Of a DNA stretch of 64,000 bases, positions 45,991 to 58,500 are shown piece after piece (the stretch's first letter is position 1; every line of letters begins with the position of its first letter). Origin of the DNA: Meloidogyne chitwoodi (Eukaryota > Nematoda > Chromadorea > Rhabditida > Meloidogynidae); the NCBI GenBank assembly GCA_015183035.1, contig JACZZP010000016.1, positions 992,001 through 1,056,000 of the forward strand, read 5' to 3'. The position numbers were made by a program, and so were the translations under genes. A model generated the notes under the pieces. That model had not been told where the DNA came from. It did no database searches and worked only from the letters and a program-made list of their open reading frames with translations.

Positions 45991-46570
45991 TTTTGTTTCT
46001 TCATGGATATTTATTTTATTTTTTTGATAAACAGATTTACTATTTTAATTTTTAGGCCAAGTGACAATGTCTCCTTTTGTGAATTTGTGCTGATCTATTA
46101 TATTTTTCACATATTGATTGTCTTTTCTTTAATTGATCTCAAAAAATATTATTTTGTTAAATATTGTTTGCCTTTTCTTTTTTTATCAGTTGTATCTTGA
46201 TTATCTTCTTTAGGGTTTAAGGTTAATAAGTAAAATTATTAGTATTTAAATTTTATTTTTTGATAACGATTTTGAGACATTCTTAACTTACAATTAATAT
46301 AGGTATGTTAGAATAATTGTCATAAAGTGGGCTTTGATTAATTAACATTAAAAATGTTTATATTTATGTTCGCGCATGAAATCGATATACTACATGTTTA
46401 TAATTATTTTTGAACGCTCAAAATCAGTTTATTTATATTAAATTATAGAAATTATTTCGATCTCTTCTTTTTTAATGTTTCAATTATTTTTTTCTTCAAA
46501 TTAATTTTTTTTAATTTAAGCAAATTATAAATTATTAAACTTATTCAATTATTTTACATAATTTATTTAA
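45991..46570. other. Intergenic, nothing identified
   Basis: AT-rich spacer between the RecQ-like gene and the acyl-CoA synthetase. It should contain the promoter of the latter. The open frame at 46003-46200 has random composition. Confidence 0.45.
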
Positions 46571-49500
46571 ATGCCTTATAAATCAGATTTTCCACCAGTG
46601 GAAGTTGCTAATGAGCCTTATCCTCCTCGATTGCTTTCTGCCTTTTGGGATCATTTCTCTGAATGTCCCAAAAAGATTGCATTGGTGCTTATTTTTAAAA
46701 TCTAATTTTTGATTTTATATTTTCATTCAAATAAAATTGAAAATTATTTTTAAATTTAAATAAATTATAATCAGATTAATTCAAAAGAACCCAGCAATGA
46801 TTTTGTCACATATGGTGAACTTTATGTCTTTTCTCTTGCAACTGCTGCTTTTTTACAAAATAAGGAGTTTTCTCGTGATGATGTTGCTTGTTTAGTATTG
46901 CCAAACTGTTGGGAATATGTACCAATATTTTTGGGTATTGGTATTCAAGGAGGAGTAACTAGTGGCGCTAATCCATATTTTACTGAAAGTTGGCAAGGAT
47001 TTTAAAATTAATGTTATTATTATGTAAGAGGGAATTAGTCACCTAAGGGTAAAGAGCAATGTCCGATATATTTCATTATACACTATTTCGCTTTACCAGC
47101 ATATATTTATCCGCCCATTTTATTCTCATATTTAAACACATATTTCCCCGTTATATTAAGTCAGTCTGAGAGGTTAGTCAAAGGTTCAGTTAGTGTGGTT
47201 CTCATCTTATATTATTGTGCAATATACTATGTACCATTTTCCCTATGAATAAAGGCATTGAACATCTTTGTGTATTAGATCTATGCTTCGGCATGCCCAA
47301 GGACTTGATCAACCCTTGGCGCTGCTGAACAGGATTTGGGTTCCTATGATAATGTCCATCTAAATACCCCAGTAGAAGAGGCCCTAGCCAGCACCATTCC
47401 ACAGCAGGCGCGACGCGTTATTGGTAGCACCGGATGGTTTGCGCTAAAGCTGCGTCTCTCTATCGGCCTGGGCGGCCTGTTGGACATTAACTTAGGATGG
47501 ATGTGAGGGACTAACTGTTCGTGCGCACGATTGCTTCGGCAAAACAAAATTCTCTAGAGGTAAAATAAATAAAGAAATCAAAAGGGCATAAAATAAATAA
47601 TTAAGCGCTTAAAATAATAAATTAAAATGGGCATAAAATAAATTAAGGGCATATTAAAGACGTAAGACCATGGCAGCTAACAATCATTAAGTATAAAATG
47701 TGGGCTATAAAATAATTGAGCGCTAAAAATAATAATTTTCTGAAAAGCCCAAGTATAATAAAAAGCGCAGAATAAAATAATAAAGCCCAAGTGTAACAAA
47801 ATGCGCAATAAATAAATAAAGCCCAAAATAATAGTAAAAAGCGAAAAATGCTCAATAAATAAGTAAAGCCCCTACAATCCTTCGGGAATTAAGAAGTTAA
47901 TTTTAAAGATAATTTATTTTTCCATTCAAAACATTTTAATATCGTGCCTAGGCAATACAAAATACTCAATTTTATTTCTACAAAATATTTAATATTTTTC
48001 GAGCTTATCTTTTATTCAAATTTCAATTCAAATTTTCCTTCGGGAATACAGAAAAATTAGATAAGAGAAAATTGTGAAAATTCGTTTTTGGCGTTATTTG
48101 CGTTTGTTTAATTTTCTACTTTTGCGCTCGACTTTAATTTGCAAAATTATTTTCTTTTAATTATTCTTCTTTCTCAAACGCGATAATATCAATTTGCCTA
48201 GGCAATACAAAATTTTACTTTTCTTTGATACTTCTCTCTTCTTGTCAGCTATTTCCGTTGCATTATTTTCTCTCTTTGTTACAACAGAAGCAAAAATGAT
48301 CGTAGCTTGTGAAAAACAATTTATTATTTTTAATTCAACTTAGGTTATTCTTTTTGTAAATTTATTCTGATTTCACATTCTTTTCTGATTTTATTCTGAT
48401 TTTTGTTTAATTTAAATTATTTCATTATTCCTTCGGGAAGTTCGAATAAATATAAGAAAAACAGGATTACCGAAGTATTGTCTTTTTGGCGTTAATTGCG
48501 TTAAATTTTGCGTTGCGTTTTGAGCTTTTTTTTGCGCTCGTCCGGTTTTGAAAATTGTTTTTATTTTTTTTCTTTTTTTTTCGTTCACAGATGGACAAAG
48601 AGCAAAGTCGCTTTTAGATTAGATTTGCCTAGGCAATAAAGTATATTTTTCTCCTTTCTTCAATCTTTGTTTCCGCTCAAAAAAAGAGTGGCTTGGGAAA
48701 GTTTTATTTTGCCCACTTCTTTACTTGTTACATCAAACCACTTTCTATCTTCGATTCTCATTTTATTTCTATCCTGATCTTCTGATTTTATTTTTTAAAT
48801 TTATTTAATGCCAAATATATTAATTTTTTTTCTTCGGAAATACTAAATTTTAAGCTTAATTTTATTTTGATTATTCTGTTACAGGTTCTTCATGATTTTA
48901 TTCTGATTTTTGTGATTTTGTGCTTTAATTTTATTCTGATTCTATTTCTGGACTGAATTCTGATTTTTATTTTAGAATTTTATTTCAAGCTTAAATAATT
49001 CTTTTAGTCTAATTCTTTCTTCGGAAATATTGAATTTAAATTTAAGTTTTATTATTCTGAATTTCTGTTCTGATTTTATTCTGATTTATTTTAAATTTTA
49101 ATTACCGAAATAATATTTAAATTTATTCTAGAAAAATTTCAAAAAAAAAACATTTTCTTCGCTCAGCAACTTATTCAAGAATAATCTCTTACTCATTGAG
49201 GCTTCGGCAGTACAGTATTTCTTTTTGGATTGGATTTGGTTTTTCATTTCAAGGAATTCAAGGAACAGGAAAGGTAGTTAAAAGTTAAACAAAAATAATT
49301 TTTTTTAAAGTATTTCTAAAATTTTAAGCTCATCATTTTCGATAAAATTTAGCAAAATAAATTTTTTTATTTATCAAGAATTTTTCAGAACTTTTTAAAC
49401 CTTTTAGAGATAAACAAAATTTTAAATATATTTTATACTGAAATTTTTTTTCTCTTTTTTTTTTTTAAATCAATAATATATGCTTAGGCTATTTCAAATT

Positions 49501-52500
49501 TATTTAAATTTCCTTTTTCACAAAGCTAAAATTTCTTTATTTTTCACAATTTTTCAAAAAAATATAGTAATATTTCTTCAGATTTATTTAAAATTTTTAA
49601 TTATTTTGCCAACAGTTTAATTTCAGAAATAAATGCCTAGACAATCTATCAATTATTAGTGTTATTTACAGTTTAATACCACAATATCTATATTTTTATC
49701 TCTTTTATTTTCCTGATAGGGATTTATTTAATGATCTTTTGGAAAATTAAATTTCTCAAATTTATTTTATAAGTTAAATTGAATCTAAATTCTGTTCTTA
49801 ATTTATGATTTTAAGTTTTAAAATTTATTTCATTATTCTTAATATATTCTAAAATTATAATGTCTTATTTAATATTTTCTATTTTTCAAATATTTTTATT
49901 TCTAAAAATTAATAATATTAATAATTTATTACAGAAATTTCAGGTTTTGTGTTTTGATCAACAGGTGGAATTTTGGATTTTGAAGCGAGCAGTTTGTGCT
50001 TCTTCTAAATTTGTGCTTCGGCAATACAGAATTAAATTATTCAAGCAATGAAAACAGGCAATAGCAACCAAAGAAATCATCAAATGAATACCTTGGAAGG
50101 ACTTAGGTCCTATGATCCACAACCAGGTATATTTGAAGGAGAAGTCGCGTCTGCTTTTAATGAATGGTCAATAAGATTCAATGATTATGTAGATGTATTT
50201 GGAAGAAATTGGACTGAGATAGAAAAACTAAATAGACTCAAACTGTACCTAGGTACGCAAGCAAGAAAAATTTTTGAGAATTTACCTCCTTGGGAAAGAA
50301 ATACTTTAGAAAAAGCATTAATGAGTATTAAAAATAAATTAGATAGTCCACATTTAAAAGAGCTCGCATATAAGAAATTAGCAGCGTGTTATCAGCGCGA
50401 AGGCGAATCAGTTGGTGAATTTATTAAAAGACTAGTGCCCCTGGTAAATACAACTTCATCACAAGTTCCAAATGATGTCAAAGAAGAAACTCTTTGTAGG
50501 TGTTTCATGGAAAAAGTTAGGCCAGAATTCCAAAGGTCATTACAACTAGTCGGTCCACTACTAGGGAGGAAAGATTTTGATAAGTTAGCCACGTATGTTC
50601 AAGAATTAGAAGTTGCGATTGAAAAAGAAAATAATGCAGATTCAGGAATCCACGAAATACAGGAGCAAGATTATGAAAATCAGATACCTGGGTGTAGCTT
50701 CTCCACATGGGAACCGATAAGCGAAAATAGAACTCCCCAAGATCAAGGGCTAAGCTATAATGAAACACAGGAAACACATGCTTCGGCAGACAAGCAGCAA
50801 AATATTTGGCAATCTGACGACCAATGGCGACCACAGAATGAACACAGATGGTATGAGCGTCCAGTCTGCCATTATTGCAAGCGCGTAGGGCATAAACAAT
50901 ATAATTGTTGGGAACGCGAATGGGATTCTAGCAATTTATTTAATTTAGAACAGAATGATTTAGAAGATGATAATGATTGGAAAAGGGAAATTCAAGAAAT
51001 GAAAGAAAGGTTAGATGATTTAACAGTGCAAGCTCATGAACTGAAAATGAATAGGGACTATAACTCAGCAGAATTTTAGGTCTTTACAGCCAACAATGTC
51101 ATTGATAGAGCCTCAAGGATCCTTGAAAAATTACTTCGGTAGCTACAACTGTGCATAAGGTTAGTTTAATGGAGCTTAGGAGCAACAACAAATGGAATTG
51201 TACACAGAGGAACTACAGAACCGGAAGTTCAAATATAGTTATTAGCAAAGAGTGGTTTGAAAATAAAATTTAAAAATAAAAACTAACATTTAAATTTTAG
51301 GATTCGACATGAAAATGCTAAGAAAATTGGAGGCCAGGACCATCAAACAGGAGTAATAATGATGTGGAGTGGTTTAAACTAAATAATTAAATAATTTTAA
51401 TATAAAAACTAACATTTAACTTTTAGAACTCGACACACAAATGGCAATGAAATTGGAGGAATGGACTTGTAAAACAGCTCATAAGAAATGGCTTCAACTT
51501 CGATGAATGGACAATAGGCAATTCAAAGGACAATCTTTTTGTTGTAATTTTTAGTTATTAATGTTTAAGATTTATTTTTCACTATCCACTTAATTACCAA
51601 AAATTTTTTTGAATATTTAATTTGTTCTCATATTCCAAAAATAGTCATTTACTTTCTCCCATACATACATTTATTATATTCATTATTTAACCCAGATTTA
51701 AAAATAGTTATCACTTTCAACTACCCAATTTAAGAAAATTATGAAAAATATAACCCCATAGGTAATAGAAGTTAATTGATAATTAAAATGGCGATCAAAC
51801 TTAGGTATTTGTTAAATATCTTTAAATTTGAGAGCTATTTTATATTGCCATGCCACTTTTATTTTATTTGAGTTTTAAAAGAAGCAATTTTTACATTAAA
51901 TTTACATAAGTTAAGAAATAGTACAGGATAAATCATCCTTAACTCTTTCAAAATTTATGCATTTTTTCTGCAAGAATTAATTCTACCATCTCTCATAAAT
52001 TTCATTTTAAACCCTTAAATTAGGTAATAATCATTATGTCAAGATTTTAATTAAGACTTTTAAGTATTTATTCTGTCATTTTACTTAGGTAATAACGAAT
52101 TTATCTTTAACTACACAACAGGACAATTGCTCTTTACTTTAAAAAGAAAATAAGGAACCAATATGAAAATTTTTAATTTCCGAAAAGGCCAAAAATTCTG
52201 AAATTTTAATTAGAAATACAAGACTGACATACCAAAAATAGCGCTATTAGAAAACAAAGGATCTGAAACAAAAAGACAGACTGGGGGCTTTGGCAAAAAA
52301 CCAGTTTGTGAGATTAAATTTTGGATCAAGGATGATCCTTTGTAGAAAAGGAGTGGTTGAAGGAAAAAGAGGAAAGTCAGTCTTGAAGAATAGAGAAATT
52401 TTGAAATGTAGACATTGGCACTTTTTGGAAATGAAAAATGAGAAAACAAATTTCAAGACCAGGGACGGTCTTCCCTGAGGTTGGAGGTGTAAGAGGGAAT

Positions 52501-55500
52501 TAGTCACCTAAGGGTAAAGAGCAATGTCCGATATATTTCATTATACACTATTTCGCTTTACCAGCATATATTTATCCGCCCATTTTATTCTCATATTTAA
52601 ACACATATTTCCCCGTTATATTAAGTCAGTCTGAGAGGTTAGTCAAAGGTTCAGTTAGTGTGGTTCTCATCTTATATTATTGTGCAATATACTATGTACC
52701 ATTTTCCCTATGAATAAAGGCATTGAACATCTTTGTGTATTAGATCTATGCTTCGGCATGCCCAAGGACTTGATCAACCCTTGGCGCTGCTGAACAGGAT
52801 TTGGGTTCCTATGATAATGTCCATCTAAATACCCCAGTAGAAGAGGCCCTAGCCAGCACCATTCCACAGCAGGCGCGACGCGTTATTGGTAGCACCGGAT
52901 GGTTTGCGCTAAAGCTGCGTCTCTCTATCGGCCTGGGCGGCCTGTTGGACATTAACTTAGGATGGATGTGAGGGACTAACTGTTCGTGCGCACGATTGCT
53001 TCGGCAAAACAAAATTCTCTAGAGGTAAAATAAATAAAGAAATCAAAAGGGCATAAAATAAATAATTAAGCGCTTAAAATAATAAATTAAAATGGGCATA
53101 AAATAAATTAAGGGCATATTAAAGACGTAAGACCATGGCAGCTAACAATCATTAAGTATAAAATGTGGGCTATAAAATAATTGAGCGCTAAAAATAATAA
53201 TTTTCTGAAAAGCCCAAGTATAATAAAAAGCGCAGAATAAAATAATAAAGCCCAAGTGTAACAAAATGCGCAATAAATAAATAAAGCCCAAAATAATAGT
53301 AAAAAGCGAAAAATGCTCAATAAATAAGTAAAGCCCCTACAATCCTTCGGGAATTAAGAAGTTAATTTTAAAGATAATTTATTTTTCCATTCAAAACATT
53401 TTAATATCGTGCCTAGGCAATACAAAATACTCAATTTTATTTCTACAAAATATTTAATATTTTTCGAGCTTATCTTTTATTCAAATTTCAATTCAAATTT
53501 TCCTTCGGGAATACAGAAAAATTAGATAAGAGAAAATTGTGAAAATTCGTTTTTGGCGTTATTTGCGTTTGTTTAATTTTCTACTTTTGCGCTCGACTTT
53601 AATTTGCAAAATTATTTTCTTTTAATTATTCTTCTTTCTCAAACGCGATAATATCAATTTGCCTAGGCAATACAAAATTTTACTTTTCTTTGATACTTCT
53701 CTCTTCTTGTCAGCTATTTCCGTTGCATTATTTTCTCTCTTTGTTACAACAGAAGCAAAAATGATCGTAGCTTGTGAAAAACAATTTATTATTTTTAATT
53801 CAACTTAGGTTATTCTTTTTGTAAATTTATTCTGATTTCACATTCTTTTCTGATTTTATTCTGATTTTTGTTTAATTTAAATTATTTCATTATTCCTTCG
53901 GGAAGTTCGAATAAATATAAGAAAAACAGGATTACCGAAGTATTGTCTTTTTGGCGTTAATTGCGTTAAATTTTGCGTTGCGTTTTGAGCTTTTTTTTGC
54001 GCTCGTCCGGTTTTGAAAATTGTTTTTATTTTTTTTTCTTTTTTTTTTCGTTCACAGATGGACAAAGAGCAAAGTCGCTTTTAGATTAGATTTGCCTAGG
54101 CAATAAAGTATATTTTTCTCCTTTCTTCAATCTTTGTTTCCGCTCAAAAAAAGAGTGGCTTGGGAAAGTTTTATTTTGCCCACTTCTTTACTTGTTACAT
54201 CAAACCACTTTCTATCTTCGATTCTCATTTTATTTCTATCCTGATCTTCTGATTTTATTTTTTAAATTTATTTAATGCCAAATATATTAATTTTTTTTCT
54301 TCGGAAATACTAAATTTTAAGCTTAATTTTATTTTGATTATTCTGTTACAGGTTCTTCATGATTTTATTCTGATTTTTGTGATTTTGTGCTTTAATTTTA
54401 TTCTGATTCTATTTCTGGACTGAATTCTGATTTTTATTTTAGAATTTTATTTCAAGCTTAAATAATTCTTTTAGTCTAATTCTTTCTTCGGAAATATTGA
54501 ATTTAAATTTAAGTTTTATTATTCTGAATTTCTGTTCTGATTTTATTCTGATTTATTTTAAATTTTAATTACCGAAATAATATTTAAATTTATTCTAGAA
54601 AAATTTCAAAAAAAAAACATTTTCTTCGCTCAGCAACTTATTCAAGAATAATCTCTTACTCATTGAGGCTTCGGCAGTACAGTATTTCTTTTTGGATTGG
54701 ATTTGGTTTTTCATTTCAAGGAATTCAAGGAACAGGAAAGGTAGTTAAAAGTTAAACAAAAATAATTTTTTTTAAAGTATTTCTAAAATTTTAAGCTCAT
54801 CATTTTCGATAAAATTTAGCAAAATAAATTTTTTTATTTATCAAGAATTTTTCAGAACTTTTTAAACCTTTTAGAGATAAACAAAATTTTAAATATATTT
54901 TATACTGAAATTTTTTTTCTCTTTCTTTTTTTTAAATCAATAATATATGCTTAGGCTATTTCAAATTTATTTAAATTTCCTTTTTCACAAAGCTAAAATT
55001 TCTTTATTTTTCACAATTTTTCAAAAAAATATAGTAATATTTCTTCAGATTTATTTAAAATTTTTAATTATTTTGCCAACAGTTTAATTTCAGAAATAAA
55101 TGCCTAGACAATCTATCAATTATTAGTGTTATTTACAGTTTAATACCACAATATCTATATTTTTATCTCTTTTATTTTCCTGATAGGGATTTATTTAATG
55201 ATCTTTTGGAAAATTAAATTTCTCAAATTTATTTTATAAGTTAAATTGAATCTAAATTCTGTTCTTAATTTATGATTTTAAGTTTTAAAATTTATTTCAT
55301 TATTCTTAATATATTCTAAAATTATAATGTCTTATTTAATATTTTCTATTTTTCAAATATTTTTATTTCTAAAAATTAATAATATTAATAATTTATTACA
55401 GAAATTTCAGGTTTTGTGTTTTGATCAACAGGTGGAATTTTGGATTTTGAAGCGAGCAGTTTGTGCTTCTTCTAAATTTGTGCTTCGGCAATACAGAATT

Positions 55501-58500
55501 AAATTATTCAAGCAATGAAAACAGGCAATAGCAACCAAAGAAATCATCAAATGAATACCTTGGAAGGACTTAGGTCCTATGATCCACAACCAGGTATATT
55601 TGAAGGAGAAGTCGCGTCTGCTTTTAATGAATGGTCAATAAGATTCAATGATTATGTAGATGTATTTGGAAGAAATTGGACTGAGATAGAAAAACTAAAT
55701 AGACTCAAACTGTACCTAGGTACGCAAGCAAGAAAAATTTTTGAGAATTTACCTCCTTGGGAAAGAAATACTTTAGAAAAAGCATTAATGAGTATTAAAA
55801 ATAAATTAGATAGTCCACATTTAAAAGAGCTCGCATATAAGAAATTAGCAGCGTGTTATCAGCGCGAAGGCGAATCAGTTGGTGAATTTATTAAAAGACT
55901 AGTGCCCCTGGTAAATACAACTTCATCACAAGTTCCAAATGATGTCAAAGAAGAAACTCTTTGTAGGTGTTTCATGGAAAAAGTTAGGCCAGAATTCCAA
56001 AGGTCATTACAACTAGTCGGTCCACTACTAGGGAGGAAAGATTTTGATAAGTTAGCCACGTATGTTCAAGAATTAGAAGTTGCGATTGAAAAAGAAAATA
56101 ATGCAGATTCAGGAATCCACGAAATACAGGAGCAAGATTATGAAAATCAGATACCTGGGTGTAGCTTCTCCACATGGGAACCGATAAGCGAAAATAGAAC
56201 TCCCCAAGATCAAGGGCTAAGCTATAATGAAACACAGGAAACACATGCTTCGGCAGACAAGCAGCAAAATATTTGGCAATCTGACGACCAATGGCGACCA
56301 CAGAATGAACACAGATGGTATGAGCGTCCAGTCTGCCATTATTGCAAGCGCGTAGGGCATAAACAATATAATTGTTGGGAACGCGAATGGGATTCTAGCA
56401 ATTTATTTAATTTAGAACAGAATGATTTAGAAGATGATAATGATTGGAAAAGGGAAATTCAAGAAATGAAAGAAAGGTTAGATGATTTAACAGTGCAAGC
56501 TCATGAACTGAAAATGAATAGGGACTATAACTCAGCAGAATTTTAGGTCTTTACAGCCAACAATGTCATTGATAGAGCCTCAAGGATCCTTGAAAAATTA
56601 CTTCGGTAGCTACAACTGTGCATAAGGTTAGTTTAATGGAGCTTAGGAGCAACAACAAATGGAATTGTACACAGAGGAACTACAGAACCGGAAGTTCAAA
56701 TATAGTTATTAGCAAAGAGTGGTTTGAAAATAAAATTTAAAAATTTAAAAATAAAAACTAACATTTAAATTTTAGGATTCGACATGAAAATGCTAAGAAA
56801 ATTGGAGGCCAGGACCATCAAACAGGAGTAATAATGATGTGGAGTGGTTTAAACTAAATAATTAAATAATTTTAATATAAAAACTAACATTTAACTTTTA
56901 GAACTCGACACACAAATGGCAATGAAATTGGAGGAATGGACTTGTAAAACAGCTCATAAGAAATGGCTTCAACTTCGATGAATGGACAATAGGCAATTCA
57001 AAGGACAATCTTTTTGTTGTAATTTTTAGTTATTAATGTTTAAGATTTATTTTTCACTATCCACTTAATTACCAAAAATTTTTTTGAATATTTAATTTGT
57101 TCTCATATTCCAAAAATAGTCATTTACTTTCTCCCATACATACATTTATTATATTCATTATTTAACCCAGATTTAAAAATAGTTATCACTTTCAACTACC
57201 CAATTTAAGAAAATTATGAAAAATATAACCCCATAGGTAATAGAAGTTAATTGATAATTAAAATGGCGATCAAACTTAGGTATTTGTTAAATATCTTTAA
57301 ATTTGAGAGCTATTTTATATTGCCATGCCACTTTTATTTTATTTGAGTTTTAAAAGAAGCAATTTTTACATTAAATTTACATAAGTTAAGAAATAGTACA
57401 GGATAAATCATCCTTAACTCTTTCAAAATTTATGCATTTTTTCTGCAAGAATTAATTCTACCATCTCTCATAAATTTCATTTTAAACCCTTAAATTAGGT
57501 AATAATCATTATGTCAAGATTTTAATTAAGACTTTTAAGTATTTATTCTGTCATTTTACTTAGGTAATAACGAATTTATCTTTAACTACACAACAGGACA
57601 ATTGCTCTTTACTTTAAAAAGAAAATAAGGAACCAATATGAAAATTTTTAATTTCCGAAAAGGCCAAAAATTCTGAAATTTTAATTAGAAATACAAGACT
57701 GACATACCAAAAATAGCGCTATTAGAAAACAAAGGATCTGAAACAAAAAGACAGACTGGGGGCTTTGGCAAAAAACCAGTTTGTGAGATTAAATTTTGGA
57801 TCAAGGATGATCCTTTGTAGAAAAGGAGTGGTTGAAGGAAAAAGAGGAAAGTCAGTCTTGAAGAATAGAGAAATTTTGAAATGTAGACATTGGCACTTTT
57901 TGGAAATGAAAAATGAGAAAACAAATTTCAAGACCAGGGACGGTCTTCCCTGAGGTTGGAGGTGTAAGAGGGAATTAGTCACCTAAGGGTAAAGAGCAAT
58001 GTCCGATATATTTCATTATACACTATTTCGCTTTACCAGCATATATTTATCCGCCCATTTTATTCTCATATTTAAACACATATTTCCCCGTTATATTAAG
58101 TCAGTCTGAGAGGTTAGTCAAAGGTTCAGTTAGTGTGGTTCTCATCTTATATTATTGTGCAATATACTATGTACCATTTTCCCTATGAATAAAGGCATTG
58201 AACATCTTTGTGTATTAGATCTATGCTTCGGCATGCCCAAGGACTTGATCAACCCTTGGCGCTGCTGAACAGGATTTGGGTTCCTATGATAATGTCCATC
58301 TAAATACCCCAGTAGAAGAGGCCCTAGCCAGCACCATTCCACAGCAGGCGCGACGCGTTATTATTATTAGAAAATAAAATTGACACCCTTTTTTATAAAT
58401 CGTCATCAGATTAATTTGCTATAAATTTTACTATAATATTTAAACTAATAAAGTAATTTTTAATATTAGGAGAGCTTCAACATCAATTTAACGAATCTAG

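Larger units (their letters stand above)
47018..58366 (+). mobile_element. Tandem gag-only LTR retrotransposon (LTR-int-LTR-int-LTR)
   Basis: Three 399-bp LTRs (47023-47421, 52488-52886, 57963-58361) separate two nearly identical internal regions of 5,066 and 5,076 bp. TATTA flanks only the outer ends (47018-47022 and 58362-58366); the site is low-complexity, so the duplication is suggestive only. A primer-binding site beginning TGGTAGCACCGGATGG starts right after LTR 1 and LTR 2. The internal part has a leader of about 2.6 kb, a 343-aa Gag and about 1.4 kb of 3' sequence. No reverse transcriptase, RNase H or integrase is present, so the element must be mobilised in trans. It lies in the same orientation as the host gene, in intron 2. 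Confidence 0.9.

Noticed and set aside
47202..47855. Minus-strand open frames in the LTR and leader, repeated at 52667-53320
   Set aside because: They are antisense to a transcribed retrotransposon leader, lack domains, and are repeated simply because the element is duplicated.
52210..52507. Overlapping open frames on both strands just before LTR 2
   Set aside because: No retroviral or retrotransposon motif, no splice logic, and three overlapping frames on two strands; treated as non-coding 3' region.
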